Source: Cellulomonas sp. ES6 | GTDB taxonomy: Bacteria; Actinomycetota; Actinomycetes; Actinomycetales; Cellulomonadaceae | Direction of reading: 5' to 3' | NCBI RefSeq assembly: GCF_030053835.1 | Contig: NZ_CP125655.1 | Location: forward strand, 3,038,001 to 3,102,000 | DNA: 64,000 nt | Part shown: positions 52,847 to 61,624 of the stretch, piece by piece | Layout: each line of letters starts with the position of its first letter | How positions within the stretch are numbered: position 1 is the first letter of the stretch | Made by a program: the position numbers and the translations under genes | The notes under the pieces: generated by a model | Databases searched by the model: none | Told to the model about the DNA's origin: nothing | Seen by the model: only the letters and a program-made list of their open reading frames with translations

Positions 52847-54373
52847 TCAGGACTCCCGGACGATGTCGGCGACGTAGAACGACTCGGTCACCTGGTCGAC
52901 GGGGAAGCCCGTGACGTCGGCCCGGGCGACGCGGATCTGCGGGTCCAGGTACAGCCAGGCGGACGCCGCCTCCTCGCCGATGGTCTCGTTGACCTGCGTC
53001 AGCAGGTCGACCTGCTCGGCCTCGGTGGCCGCCTCGTCGGCCTGGGTGACCCACTCCTGCACCTGCGGGTTGTCGTAGCCCCAGTAGAAGTCGGGGTTCG
53101 CGTACCAGAGCACGTCGCGCGGGTTCACGTGGCCCATGAGGGTCGTCTGGAAGTCGTGGTCCGTGTAGACCTTCTGGTACCAGGTGGCGTCGTCGATGGG
53201 GTTCGGCGTCAGGGTGACGCCCACGGCGGCGAGGTTCTTGGTGAGCAGCGCGAGGATCGCCTCGGTGGTGTCGTCCGGGATGTAGTCCACGGAGATCTCC
53301 AGGTCGCTCACGCCCGCCTCGGCCAGCAGCGCCTCGGCGGCGTCCGGGTCGTACGCGTGCACGTCGGCCTGGTCGACGAACCACGGGTCGGTCGGCGGGA
53401 CCATCGACCCGATGACCTGGCCGTAGCCGTCCCACACCGCCGACAGGATCGCCTCACGGTCGATGGCCTTGTAGAGCGCCTGGCGGACGCGGACGTCGCT
53501 GAACGGCGCCTCGCGGTCGTTGAACGCCCACAGCTGCTTGGTGGTCGAGGTGCCCTCGGTGATCGTGAAGTCCGGGTTGTCCTGGAACTGCACGAGCTGG
53601 TCCGGGGAGTCCTCCGCGATGACGAGGTCGAGGTCGCCGGTGAGCAGCGCGTTGTTCAGCGCGGTGGTGTCCTGGAAGAACCGGAACGTCACGCCGGCGT
53701 TCTTCGCGGGCTCGCCCCAGTAGCCGTCGTACCTCTCGATGGTGAGGTGGTCGCCCTGCACCCACTCGACGAACCGGTAGGGGCCGGTGCCGTTGTCGCT
53801 GGTCAGCTCGGTGTCGCCGTCCTTCACGATCGTGACGGAGGCCAGGTAGAACGTCAGCCCCTGCGACGGGCGGGACAGGTCGAGCTCGACGGTGGAGTCG
53901 TCGACCGCGGTGGCCTGCTGGATGACGAGCAGGTCGCTCTTGCGGGCGGACTTCGACTCCGGGCCGATCGCCTCGGAGATGCTCCACACCACGTCGTCCG
54001 CGGTCAGCGGGGTGCCGTCGTGGAACGTGACGTCCGGCTGCAGGTGGAACGTGTACGTCAGGCCGTCGTCGGACACGTCCCAGGACTCGGCGAGCGTCGG
54101 GACGACCTGGCCGTCGACGTCCACCGAGGTGAGGCCCTCGAAGACGTTGCGGGTCATGGTCTGGGAGACGCCCGACGAGCCGCCGACGTTGCGGACCAGG
54201 CCGGTGGGCTCGTTGGTCGATCCGATGACGATCTCGGCGGACGCGTCCGGGGTGCCGGCGTCGGCGGTCGAGCCGCCCGAGCCGGAGCCGGAGCCGCAGG
54301 CGGCCAGCGCCAGGGCGGCGACGACGGCCAGGGCGGCGCCGAGCGGGGCGCGGCGGGATCGGCGGGTGCTCAC
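52847..54373 (-). CDS. Peptide-type ABC transporter binding lipoprotein (family 5)
   Basis: A 508-residue solute-binding lipoprotein with lipobox LALAAC (Cys26) and a Gly/Ser linker. Family 5 motifs are TYTFHLQPDVTFHDGTPLTA and VRQALYKAIDREAILSAVW. The GTG start is at 54373. Unlike the first peptide importer in the window, no peptidase accompanies it. A poly-Cys leader ORF lies upstream (54690-54767), so the ligand may be a sulfur-containing peptide, glutathione or another sulfur source. That ligand assignment is inference only. Confidence 0.92.
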   Translation of the reverse strand: MSTRRSRRAPLGAALAVVAALALAACGSGSGSGGSTADAGTPDASAEIVIGSTNEPTGLVRNVGGSSGVSQTMTRNVFEGLTSVDVDGQVVPTLAESWDVSDDGLTYTFHLQPDVTFHDGTPLTADDVVWSISEAIGPESKSARKSDLLVIQQATAVDDSTVELDLSRPSQGLTFYLASVTIVKDGDTELTSDNGTGPYRFVEWVQGDHLTIERYDGYWGEPAKNAGVTFRFFQDTTALNNALLTGDLDLVIAEDSPDQLVQFQDNPDFTITEGTSTTKQLWAFNDREAPFSDVRVRQALYKAIDREAILSAVWDGYGQVIGSMVPPTDPWFVDQADVHAYDPDAAEALLAEAGVSDLEISVDYIPDDTTEAILALLTKNLAAVGVTLTPNPIDDATWYQKVYTDHDFQTTLMGHVNPRDVLWYANPDFYWGYDNPQVQEWVTQADEAATEAEQVDLLTQVNETIGEEAASAWLYLDPQIRVARADVTGFPVDQVTESFYVADIVRES

Positions 54374-54689
54374 GGTGGTGGTCCTTCCGGGAGGGGCGCG
54401 GCGGGGTGCCGGGCACGGGGGTGGTGCGGGGTGGTGCGTTGCCGGCGCCCGTCGGAGCCCTGCTCACGGGCGTGCGGGGCGTGTCCGGACGAGGGGATCC
54501 GAGGTGCCGGGTGCGGCGACCGGGGGCCTGTGCCGCCCGGCCGGCGCGTGACGACGGGCGCCGGGGGAGCCGGGACGGGGCGGCGCGTGGTCCGGTCGCG
54601 CCGGTCGAGGGCCGGGGCGGCGTCCGGCTCAGGTGCGGCTCGCGGGGTCGGCGGCGGTGCGCGGACCCGGGGAGCTCAGCGGGAGCGGC
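54374..54689 (-). other. Long untranslated leader of the second peptide operon
   Basis: These 316 nt lie between the stop of the poly-Cys leader ORF and the binding-protein start. They are extremely GC-rich and could form several hairpins, as expected for an attenuator. A degenerate half-copy of the GGATCC palindrome (GGCGTGTCCGGACGAGGGGA then TCCGAG, 54478-54503) lies inside. I see no other ORF. Confidence 0.5.
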
Positions 54690-54767
54690 TCAGCGACGAC
54701 AGCAGCACGCGGCGGCCGAGGAGGCTCGACAGGCGCGGGTGCGTGCGGGGGAGGTCGTCTGGCGCAT
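54690..54767 (-). CDS. Poly-cysteine leader peptide, 25 residues (putative attenuator)
   Basis: A 25-codon ORF on the minus strand starts at ATG 54767 and ends in Ala-Ala-Ala-Cys-Cys-Cys-Arg-Arg-stop (codons TGC TGC TGT CGT CGC TGA). A fourth Cys is at residue 13. A TACAGT hexamer (54778-54783) lies 10 nt upstream, implying almost no 5' leader. It stands 316 nt before the peptide-type ABC operon on the same strand. The Cys-Cys-Cys-Arg-Arg end parallels the Cys-Cys-Arg end of the leader at 35857. Poly-Cys leaderless ORFs act as cysteine-responsive attenuators in mycobacteria, and I infer the same role here. Confidence 0.62.
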   Translation of the reverse strand: MRQTTSPARTRACRASSAAACCCRR

Positions 54768-54769
54768 GA

Positions 54770-54789
54770 TGTTGAAGACTGTAGCAACA
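54770..54789. promoter_or_regulatory. Inverted repeat over the -10 of the poly-Cys leader
   Basis: TGTTG (54770-54774) and CAACA (54785-54789) flank 10 nt that include the complement of the TACAGT -10 hexamer. It is a local AT-rich island in very GC-rich DNA and could be a repressor or activator site for the operon. Confidence 0.45.
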
Positions 54790-54840
54790 ACGGTGTCGTG
54801 CGGCGACGAGGCGTCCGTCACGCAGGACCGTGCGACGTGC

Positions 54841-55698
54841 TCACTCCGGGTTGCACCGCGCCGCGAGGGTGGCGAGCAGGCCGACGTCCGGACGCCACGG
54901 CTCGAGGTTCCACGACTCCTTGTCCGGCGCGCCGATCGTGTGGCAGGTGAGCTGGTCCCGCACGCCGGTGGTGTCCGCCTCGGGCGCCTGCGCGACGAGC
55001 TGCGCCCACAGCGCCTCCTCCGCCGCGAGCCCGCCGGTGCGCGCCCACGCCGCGGGGACGACGGCGAGGCTCAGGCCCCCCTCGTCGTCGCGGTCCGCCC
55101 AGGTGGCGCTGCGCAGCGCGGACGCCGCCACCACGGCGGTCACCGTGCCGGCGGGCGACGGGTCCGCGTCGATCGTGCCGTCGGTCAGCACGGGCCGGAC
55201 CACCGACCAGTCGAGGGTGCCGTCGTCCCGGGCGTCGACCTGCAGGTGCAGCCCGGCACCCGCGGCCTCCCCGCCGAGCACCGGGGTCCCGAGCGCCGCG
55301 AGGACGCCGCCGTCGGCGCCGCGGACCAGGGCCGAGTCGTCCCCGAGCAGGTCCAGCGTCGCGCCGGGCGGCGGCACGAGCGTCGCGACGGGCAGCACCG
55401 ACGCGGAGGCGTCCTCGACCTGCGGCAGCGGCACGGTCAGCGTCACGGCGCCGTCCTCGTCCGCCGGGCCGACGACGGCGACCGGCGGCCACGCCGTCAG
55501 CGTCACGTCGCCCGAGGTCACGGCGGTTCCCGCTGCGCGCAGGGAGTCCGGGTCGGTGGGCGTGGCCACCGTCGAGGACGTCGGGGACGCAGTCCCGTCG
55601 GGCGTCCCGGTGCCGGTCCCGGTGCCGGTGCACCCGGCCAGGACGGCGACCGCGAGGAGCGCCACCGCCGACCGGGCGGCGCCACGCGAGGAGATCAC
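54841..55698 (-). CDS. DUF2599-containing lipoprotein
   Basis: A 285-residue lipoprotein. The lipobox VLAGC (Cys23) is followed by Thr/Gly repeats (TGTGTGTGT). The C-terminal domain has the DUF2599 pattern: VRDQLTCHTIGAP, then KESWNLEPWRPDVGLLATLA and ARCNPE, whose two Cys probably form a disulfide. The function is unknown. The family is found in actinobacterial secreted proteins. The GTG start at 55698 lies 6 nt after a CAGACT hexamer, so the transcript is probably leaderless. It is divergent from purL. Confidence 0.8.
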   Translation of the reverse strand: MISSRGAARSAVALLAVAVLAGCTGTGTGTGTPDGTASPTSSTVATPTDPDSLRAAGTAVTSGDVTLTAWPPVAVVGPADEDGAVTLTVPLPQVEDASASVLPVATLVPPPGATLDLLGDDSALVRGADGGVLAALGTPVLGGEAAGAGLHLQVDARDDGTLDWSVVRPVLTDGTIDADPSPAGTVTAVVAASALRSATWADRDDEGGLSLAVVPAAWARTGGLAAEEALWAQLVAQAPEADTTGVRDQLTCHTIGAPDKESWNLEPWRPDVGLLATLAARCNPE

Positions 55699-55777
55699 GG
55701 CCCCAGTCTGTCAGGGCGTCCGCGTGGCGCGGCGTGCCGGGTGCCGGCGGAGTGTCCGGGGCCGCCGCGGGCGCCGG

Positions 55778-55783
55778 TAGCCT
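55778..55783 (+). promoter_or_regulatory. -10 hexamer TAGCCT upstream of purL
   Basis: TAGCCT lies 96 nt before the purL ATG, giving a leader of about 90 nt with no recognised aptamer. A similar TAGGCT precedes purS by 39 nt. Confidence 0.4.
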
Positions 55784-55879
55784 GTGCGGTGTCTGCCGAC
55801 GCCCGCCCGGCCGGGCGCTTCACGGCCGTCCACCCCGGACGCCGCTGCGCTCCGCCGGCCCACCAGCCCGAGGGATTCG

Positions 55880-58312
55880 ATGACCAGCGCGCCCACCTCG
55901 CAGCAGCCCACCGAGCCCGCGGAGCAGCCCGCCGGCCCCACGCCGGGCCACGTGTCCGACACCGTGGAGCACGCCGCGGCCACCCCGGACCTCGAGCAGC
56001 CGTACGCGGAGCTCGGCCTCAAGCCGGACGAGTACCAGCGGATCCGCGACATCCTCGGGCGCCGCCCCACGGCCGCCGAGCTCGCCATGTACTCCGTCAT
56101 GTGGTCCGAGCACTGCTCCTACAAGTCGAGCAAGACGCACCTGCGGAAGTTCGGCGAGCGCGTCACGCCCGAGATGACCGAGCACCTGCTGGTCGGCATC
56201 GGCGAGAACGCGGGCGTCGTCGACATCGGCGACGGCTGGGCCGTGACGTTCAAGGTCGAGTCCCACAACCACCCGTCGTACGTCGAGCCGTACCAGGGCG
56301 CCGCGACCGGCGTCGGCGGCATCGTCCGCGACATCATCTCGATGGGCGCCCGCCCGGTCGCCGTGATGGACCAGCTGCGGTTCGGCGCGGTCGACCACCC
56401 GGACACCGCGCGCGTGGTGCACGGCGTCGTGTCCGGCGTCGGCGGCTACGGCAACTCGCTCGGCCTGCCGAACATCGGCGGCGAGCTCGTGTTCGACGCC
56501 TCGTACCAGGGCAACCCGCTGGTCAACGCGCTGTGCCTCGGCGTGCTGCGCCACGAGGACATCCACCTGGCCAACGCCTCCGGCGTCGGCAACAAGGTCG
56601 TCCTGTTCGGTGCGCGCACCGGCGGCGACGGCATCGGCGGCGCCTCGATCCTGGCCTCGGAGACCTTCGACGACACCAAGCCGTCGAAGCGCCCGAGCGT
56701 CCAGGTCGGCGACCCGTTCATGGAGAAGGTGCTCATCGAGTGCTGCCTGGAGCTGTACGCGGCCCGCGTGGTCGAGGGCATCCAGGACCTCGGCGCGGCC
56801 GGCATCTCCTGCGCGACGTCCGAGCTCGCGTCCAACGGCGACGGCGGCATGCACGTCGACCTCGAGAACGTGCTGCTGCGCGACCCCACCCTGACGGCCG
56901 GCGAGATCCTCATGTCGGAGTCGCAGGAGCGGATGATGGCGGTCGTCACGCCCGAGAAGCTCGACGAGTTCCTGGCGATCACCGGGAAGTGGGACGTCGA
57001 GACCGCCGTCATCGGCGAGGTCACCGGCACCGGCCGCCTCACCATCGACCACCACGGGCAGCGGATCGTCGACGTCGACCCGAAGACCGTCGCGCACGAG
57101 GGCCCCGTCTACGACCGGCCGTACTCCCGCCCGGAGTGGCAGGACGGCCTCGTCGCCGACTCGGTCAGCACCGCCGAGGGCGCCCAGCGGTACGCGCGGC
57201 CGTCGACCCCGGCGGAGCTGCGGGCCACCGTGCTCGACCTGCTCGGCTCGCCGAACCTCGCGTCGAAGTCCTGGGTGACCGACCAGTACGACCGGTTCGT
57301 GCAGGGCAACACCGCGCTCGCGCAGCCCGACGACGCCGGCGTGGTCCGCGTCGACGAGACGACCGGCCTCGGGGTCGCGCTCGCGACCGACGCCAACGGC
57401 CGCTACGCCAAGCTCGACCCGTACACCGGCGCGCAGCTCGCGCTCGCCGAGGCGTACCGCAACGTCGCCGCGTCCGGCGCCCGCCCCATGGCCGTCACGG
57501 ACTGCCTCAACTTCGGCAGCCCCGAGGACCCGGCGTCGATGTGGCAGCTCGTCCAGGCGATCGAGGGCCTCGCCGACGCGTGCGCGGTGCTCGGCACCCC
57601 GGTGACGGGCGGCAACGTGTCGCTGTACAACGGCACCGGCGAGCCCGGGAAGATCGACTCCGCCATCCACCCGACTCCCGTCGTCGGCGTGCTGGGCGTC
57701 ATCGACGACGTCGCCGAGGCCACGCCGTCCGGCTGGACCACGGCGGGGGAGACCGTCTACCTGCTGGGCACCACGCGGCCCGAGCTCGACGGCTCCGCGT
57801 GGGCCGACGTCGCGCACGGGCACCTCGGCGGGGTGCCGCCGCGGGTCGACCTGGACGCGGAGCGCCGGCTCGCGACCGTGCTGGTCCGGGCGTCGCGGGA
57901 CGGCCTGGCCGACGCCGCGCACGACCTGTCCGAGGGCGGTCTGGCGCAGGCGCTCGTCGAGTCGTCGCTGCGGTACGGCGTGGGCGTGCAGGTGGACCTC
58001 GTCGGGCTGTGCGAGCGCGACGGCGTGACCCCGTTCGAGGCGCTGTTCAGCGAGTCCACCGCGCGCGCCCTCGTGGCCGTGCCGCGCTCGGAGGCCGTGC
58101 GGTTCGAGGACCTGTGCACCGCGCAGGGCGTCCCCGCGCTGCGGCTCGGCGTCACGGCGGAGACGTGCAGCCCCGGTGCGGGCGCGCCGACCGCCGACCT
58201 GCCCGAGGACCACGTCCACACCCCGGCCGTCGAGGTGAAGGGGCTGTTCACGCTCCCGCTGCCCGAGGCCCGCGAGGTCGCCGAGGCGACGCTCCCGCGC
58301 TACTTCGGCTGA
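55880..58312 (+). CDS. purL: Phosphoribosylformylglycinamidine synthase subunit PurL
   Basis: An 810-residue large subunit of the PurSQL FGAM synthase. A Pro/Thr-rich tail of about 45 residues precedes the family start ([20 protein letters not shown]). [13 protein letters not shown], the [20 protein letters not shown] nucleotide site and [11 protein letters not shown] are the core motifs. ATG 55880 has GAGGG five nucleotides upstream. It uses ammonia from PurQ, encoded 20 kb upstream. A palindromic repeat follows its stop. Confidence 0.97.
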   Translation: MTSAPTSQQPTEPAEQPAGPTPGHVSDTVEHAAATPDLEQPYAELGLKPDEYQRIRDILGRRPTAAELAMYSVMWSEHCSYKSSKTHLRKFGERVTPEMTEHLLVGIGENAGVVDIGDGWAVTFKVESHNHPSYVEPYQGAATGVGGIVRDIISMGARPVAVMDQLRFGAVDHPDTARVVHGVVSGVGGYGNSLGLPNIGGELVFDASYQGNPLVNALCLGVLRHEDIHLANASGVGNKVVLFGARTGGDGIGGASILASETFDDTKPSKRPSVQVGDPFMEKVLIECCLELYAARVVEGIQDLGAAGISCATSELASNGDGGMHVDLENVLLRDPTLTAGEILMSESQERMMAVVTPEKLDEFLAITGKWDVETAVIGEVTGTGRLTIDHHGQRIVDVDPKTVAHEGPVYDRPYSRPEWQDGLVADSVSTAEGAQRYARPSTPAELRATVLDLLGSPNLASKSWVTDQYDRFVQGNTALAQPDDAGVVRVDETTGLGVALATDANGRYAKLDPYTGAQLALAEAYRNVAASGARPMAVTDCLNFGSPEDPASMWQLVQAIEGLADACAVLGTPVTGGNVSLYNGTGEPGKIDSAIHPTPVVGVLGVIDDVAEATPSGWTTAGETVYLLGTTRPELDGSAWADVAHGHLGGVPPRVDLDAERRLATVLVRASRDGLADAAHDLSEGGLAQALVESSLRYGVGVQVDLVGLCERDGVTPFEALFSESTARALVAVPRSEAVRFEDLCTAQGVPALRLGVTAETCSPGAGAPTADLPEDHVHTPAVEVKGLFTLPLPEAREVAEATLPRYFG

Positions 58313-58379
58313 CCTGCACGGCCGCGGGACCCGCCCGCGTGCCGCGCGCGCCCGCTCGCGCCCGCCTGCGTGCGATCTG

Positions 58380-58443
58380 CGCCGAGATGCCAGGACACGC
58401 CCGGGTTCGGCGCGGACTCGCGGCGTGTCCTGGACTCTCGGCG
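58380..58443. repeat. Palindromic repeat, CCAGGACACGC family, copy 4
   Basis: A 64-bp element with arms CGCCGAGA-TG-CCAGGACACGC and GCGTGTCCTGG-AC-TCTCGGCG, identical to the tandem copies near 41.3 kb in nearly every arm position and with the same internal 2-nt mismatch. It lies between the co-oriented purL and rsgA genes, 17 kb from the array. Confidence 0.85.
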
Positions 58444-58510
58444 GACGGAACCGCGGGCGCAGGTCGGACGGAGCCGCGGAAATGGCTCGCGTCCGCCGCG
58501 GGGCGGTTCC

Positions 58511-58516
58511 TACGGT
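58511..58516 (+). promoter_or_regulatory. -10 hexamer TACGGT, leaderless rsgA promoter
   Basis: TACGGT is followed by 6 nt and ATG 58523, with no ribosome binding site. Confidence 0.55.
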
Positions 58517-58522
58517 CGGGGC

Positions 58523-59638
58523 ATGTCCGTCGATCCCGGTGAGGTCGCCTCGTGGCGCGTCGTGCGCGTCGACCGCGGGGCGGTGCTCGTGCTGCCCGGT
58601 GGCTCCGGCGGGGCGGACGCCGACGTGTCCGCGGACGCCGACGGGGCTGCGGGTGCAGTCCCGGGCGCGGGTGCAGGCGACGTCCTCCGGGTCGCGCTGC
58701 CCGGCGACGGCCTGGTGCCGGTGCTCGACGCGGCCGGTGCGCCCGGTGAGCGCGTGCCGCCGGCGGTCGGCGACGAGGTGCTGCTGGGCGCCGACGGCGC
58801 GGACGGTGGCCCGCGGCTGGTCGCCGTCCTCCCGCGGCGCACGGCGGTGGTGCGCGACGGCGCCGACCGCACGTCCCGGGAGCAGGTGCTGGCCGCGAAC
58901 GTCGACGTGGTGCTGGTGGTCGAGCACCTCGACCCGGACCCGAGCCCGGGCCGCGTGGAGCGTCTGCTGACGCTGGCCTGGCGCTCGGGCGCCGTGCCGG
59001 TGGTCGTGCTGACCAAGGCGGACCTGGTGCCCGACCCCGAGGGGATGGCCGACGAGGTCCGGGCGGTGGCGATCGGCGCGGACGTGCACGCGGTGAGCGT
59101 CACGGCCGGCACCGGGCTGGAGCCGCTGCGGGCGCTGCTCGGCCCGGGGCGCACCCTCGTCGTCGTGGGGCCGTCCGGGGCGGGGAAGTCGACCCTGGTG
59201 AACGCCCTCGCCGGGGCGGAGGTCATGGCGACCGGCGACCGGCGCGCCGACGGCCGCGGGCGCCACACCACGGTGCACCGCGAGCTCGTGCCGCTGCCGG
59301 GCGGAGCGAGCCTGATCGACACGCCGGGGCTGCGGGGCGTGGGGCTGGTGGCGGACGCCGCGGCGCTGGAGACGGCGTTCGCCGACGTCGCCGAGCTCGC
59401 GGAGGACTGCCGGTTCGCCGACTGCGCGCACCGGAGCGAACCGGGGTGCGCGGTGCTGGCGGCGGTCGAGGACGGCTCGCTCAGCGCTCGGCGGTTGGAC
59501 TCGTGGCGCCGGCTGGCCCGGGAGGCCGCCTACCAGGAGCGCCGCGTGGACGCCGGGCTCGCCGCCGCCGAGCGCCACCGCACCCGCCGGGCCACGGCGG
59601 CGTACCACCGGTTCCAGCGGGCGCGGCCGCCGCGCTGA
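58523..59638 (+). CDS. rsgA: Ribosome small-subunit-dependent GTPase A
   Basis: A 371-residue circularly permuted GTPase that assists late 30S subunit maturation. The order of motifs shows the permutation: G4 TKAD (164-167) precedes the P-loop GPSGAGKST (216-224) and G3 DTPG (about 273). The C-terminal zinc knuckle is CRFADCAHRSEPGC. The N-terminal OB-fold region contains an Ala/Gly/Asp-rich insert (about 27-52). It starts at ATG 58523 behind a leaderless hexamer. Confidence 0.94.
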   Translation: MSVDPGEVASWRVVRVDRGAVLVLPGGSGGADADVSADADGAAGAVPGAGAGDVLRVALPGDGLVPVLDAAGAPGERVPPAVGDEVLLGADGADGGPRLVAVLPRRTAVVRDGADRTSREQVLAANVDVVLVVEHLDPDPSPGRVERLLTLAWRSGAVPVVVLTKADLVPDPEGMADEVRAVAIGADVHAVSVTAGTGLEPLRALLGPGRTLVVVGPSGAGKSTLVNALAGAEVMATGDRRADGRGRHTTVHRELVPLPGGASLIDTPGLRGVGLVADAAALETAFADVAELAEDCRFADCAHRSEPGCAVLAAVEDGSLSARRLDSWRRLAREAAYQERRVDAGLAAAERHRTRRATAAYHRFQRARPPR

Positions 59639-59676
59639 GAAGGGCCCGCGGCACCCGCCCGTCGCCGGGGTCGAGG

Positions 59677-59826
59677 TCAGCCCGCGCGCACCGCCAGGGC
59701 GATCACCGTGCCGACCGCGGCGAGCCCGGCGACCGCGGCGCCGAGGCTCCCCCACAGCGCCGCCCGGCCGGCACGGGGGCGCGTCTGCTCGGACGTCGGG
59801 GGCGTGGGCTGCGGGGCGTCGCTCAT
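59677..59826 (-). CDS. Small single-span membrane protein
   Basis: A 49-residue protein with a Pro/Thr/Gln-rich N-terminus (about 20 residues) and one membrane helix ([20 protein letters not shown]). No known domain. ATG 59826 follows a GAGCAT hexamer by 6 nt. Short proteins of this type are common near the SCP-like gene in actinobacteria but have no defined role. It is convergent with rsgA and divergent from the next gene. Confidence 0.6.
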   Translation of the reverse strand: MSDAPQPTPPTSEQTRPRAGRAALWGSLGAAVAGLAAVGTVIALAVRAG

Positions 59827-59869
59827 GACGGCATGCTCGCACGGGCGGCGCCGACCGCCCGATGGCCGG

Positions 59870-59875
59870 GACAAT
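59870..59875 (+). promoter_or_regulatory. -10 hexamer GACAAT, leaderless start
   Basis: GACAAT lies 6 nt before ATG 59882. No ribosome binding site is present. Confidence 0.5.
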
Positions 59876-59881
59876 GGCAGC

Positions 59882-60253
59882 ATGCCTCCCCGCCGCCGAA
59901 CCGAGCCCGCCGCGGGCCGTGCCGCCGTCGCCGCGTGGCGCGCCGACCCCGCCGACACCCGGGCGCGTCGCACCGCCGTGCGGTTCACGCTCGAGGAGCT
60001 GGCCGATGTCGCGCCGGGCCACACCGTCGAGGTCCGGGTGCCACCGGACGGCGCCGTGCAGGCCGTCGAGGGTCCGCGCCACACGCGCGGCACGCCCCCG
60101 AACGTCGTGGAGACGGACCCGCAGACGTGGCTGGAGCTGGTGACGGGCGCGCTCACGTGGGACGACGCGGTCGGGGCCGGGCGGGTGCACGCCTCGGGGG
60201 AGCGCGCGGACCTGTCCGCCTGGCTGCCCCTGCAGGCGACCCGCGCGCGGTGA
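59882..60253 (+). CDS. Sterol-carrier-family (SCP-like) protein
   Basis: A 123-residue soluble protein. The conserved order is [60 protein letters not shown] and [20 protein letters not shown]. It matches the actinobacterial sterol-carrier-like family that sits beside purF (for example near Rv0808 in Mycobacterium tuberculosis). The ligand and role are unknown. It is leaderless by its GACAAT-6 nt-ATG arrangement. Confidence 0.8.
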   Translation: MPPRRRTEPAAGRAAVAAWRADPADTRARRTAVRFTLEELADVAPGHTVEVRVPPDGAVQAVEGPRHTRGTPPNVVETDPQTWLELVTGALTWDDAVGAGRVHASGERADLSAWLPLQATRAR

Positions 60254-60364
60254 CGCGACCGCCCGCCGGCACCGGCCGGGAGTGGTGCTGACGCGCGGCG
60301 CGCGAGCGGTGCGGGCACGGCCGGGGCGGACCGCTCCCCGCGCCGGCGCCGCCGCCGGGCCGCC

Positions 60365-61024
60365 TCAGCGCGACAGGACCTCGGTGCCCCCGCGCACCGC
60401 GTGGACGGTGCCGGCGGTCGCCGCCGCGACGGCCGCGTCGAGCGCATCGAGCTCGGGGGGCGGTACCAGCAGCGTGAACCGCGCCGCCGCGCCGTACGCG
60501 ACGTCCTCCAGCCCGGCGTCGTGCCCGGCCGCCCACTCCCGGAGCACACCGTGGAGCCGGCCGGCGTCGGCGTGCGGTGCGTCGACGGTGACCCGCACCG
60601 CGGCGCTGCGGCGGACCAGCCGGGCGATGTCGAGGGCCTCCGACGTCGCCGTCGAGTAGGCGCGGACCAGGCCGCCCGCGCCGAGCAGGACACCCCCGAA
60701 GTACCGCGTCACGACCGCCACCACGTCGGTGAGCTCGCGGCGGCGCAGCACCTCGAGCATCGGCACGCCGGCCGTCCCGGAGGGCTCGCCGTCGTCGGTC
60801 GACCGCTGCTGCTCCGCGTGCGGGCCGACGACCAGGGCGACGCAGTGGTGACGCGCGTCCCACGACCGCTTGCGGACGGCGGCGACGACCTCGTCGGCCT
60901 CGGCCACGCTCGCCACGGGGTGCACGAGCGCGAGGAACCGCGACTTCTTCACGACGAGCTCGTGCTCGACCGGCGCGGCGATCGTCGACGGGTACCGCGG
61001 CGCGGCGGCGTCGGCGGCTCCCAT
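60365..61024 (-). CDS. YigZ/IMPACT family protein
   Basis: A 219-residue member of the UPF0029/IMPACT family. The N-terminal domain has KKSRFLALVHPV, then STDDGEPSGTAGVPMLEVL and VTRYFGGVLLGAGGLVRAYS. The C-terminal half is a ferredoxin-like regulatory domain. Family members are proposed to act on ribosomes or translation control, but bacterial function is unsettled. ATG 61024 stands 7 nt after a TAGGCT hexamer. It is convergent with the SCP-like gene. Confidence 0.92.
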   Translation of the reverse strand: MGAADAAAPRYPSTIAAPVEHELVVKKSRFLALVHPVASVAEADEVVAAVRKRSWDARHHCVALVVGPHAEQQRSTDDGEPSGTAGVPMLEVLRRRELTDVVAVVTRYFGGVLLGAGGLVRAYSTATSEALDIARLVRRSAAVRVTVDAPHADAGRLHGVLREWAAGHDAGLEDVAYGAAARFTLLVPPPELDALDAAVAAATAGTVHAVRGGTEVLSR

Positions 61025-61056
61025 GCCGTCGAGCCTAGGGCCGCCGCGCCCCGACC

Positions 61057-61062
61057 TAGGAT
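61057..61062 (+). promoter_or_regulatory. -10 hexamer TAGGAT, leaderless start
   Basis: TAGGAT is followed by 6 nt and the GTG at 61069. Confidence 0.55.
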
Positions 61063-61068
61063 TCCGGG

Positions 61069-61530
61069 GTGACCGCAGCGAGCAGCCCGGACCGACGGCC
61101 CGACGACCCGCGCCCCGCCGGCGCGCCCGCGCCCGAGCCGGAGGCCCCGGTCGCGCCGGGAACCGCCGACGGGCCCGCGGCCGAGCCGGAGCCCGCCGGG
61201 CCGCTCGACGAGGCCGCCCTCGCCCGCGTGGCCGAGCCGGCGCGCGTGCGCCGCGCGCCGAAGGTCGGTGCGTTCATCACGGCCGGGGTCCTCGTCGGCG
61301 CGCTGGTCGGCCTGGTCGCGGCACTGGTCGCCGGCCCGTCGAGCGAGGTGGTCGCCGACGGGACGGCGTTCATCAGCCTGTTCGAGGGTCAGGGCGGTGC
61401 CCGGCTGGTGTCGGCGGTGATCGGCGCCTTCGTCGGGGCGTTCGCCGGCGCGGGTCTCGCGGTGCTGGCCGAGCGGCGCAGCGTGCGGCGCGCGGCCGGC
61501 GACGACGCCGGCGGCGCCCGGCCCCGCTGA
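61069..61530 (+). CDS. Two-span membrane protein, unknown
   Basis: A 153-residue protein. A disordered Pro/Glu/Ala-rich N-terminus (about 65 residues) is followed by two membrane helices (AFITAGVLVGALVGLVAALV and LVSAVIGAFVGAFAGAGLAV) joined by a short extracytoplasmic loop, and then a basic C-terminal tail. No domain is recognised. Genes with this plan often precede purF in actinobacteria. The start is GTG 61069, leaderless. Confidence 0.72.
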   Translation: MTAASSPDRRPDDPRPAGAPAPEPEAPVAPGTADGPAAEPEPAGPLDEAALARVAEPARVRRAPKVGAFITAGVLVGALVGLVAALVAGPSSEVVADGTAFISLFEGQGGARLVSAVIGAFVGAFAGAGLAVLAERRSVRRAAGDDAGGARPR

Positions 61531-61612
61531 CCGCCCGCGGGCCCCGCCGTCCGCCCCGCCCGCCGTCCTGCCCGGCACCCGGCCCGGGTCGGGCGCCCGC
61601 CCGGCGGTGTGA

Positions 61613-61618
61613 CACCAT
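61613..61618 (+). promoter_or_regulatory. -10 hexamer CACCAT, leaderless purF promoter
   Basis: CACCAT precedes the GTG at 61625 by 6 nt, the same spacing as at purD and purC. Confidence 0.45.
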
Positions 61619-61624
61619 GGTCGT

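Noticed and set aside
55820..60190. A 1456-codon open frame on the minus strand opposite purL and rsgA
   Set aside because: It is stop-free only because of very high GC at third codon positions. The product is Arg/His/Asp/Gln-rich with no domain, and it lies antisense to well-supported genes.
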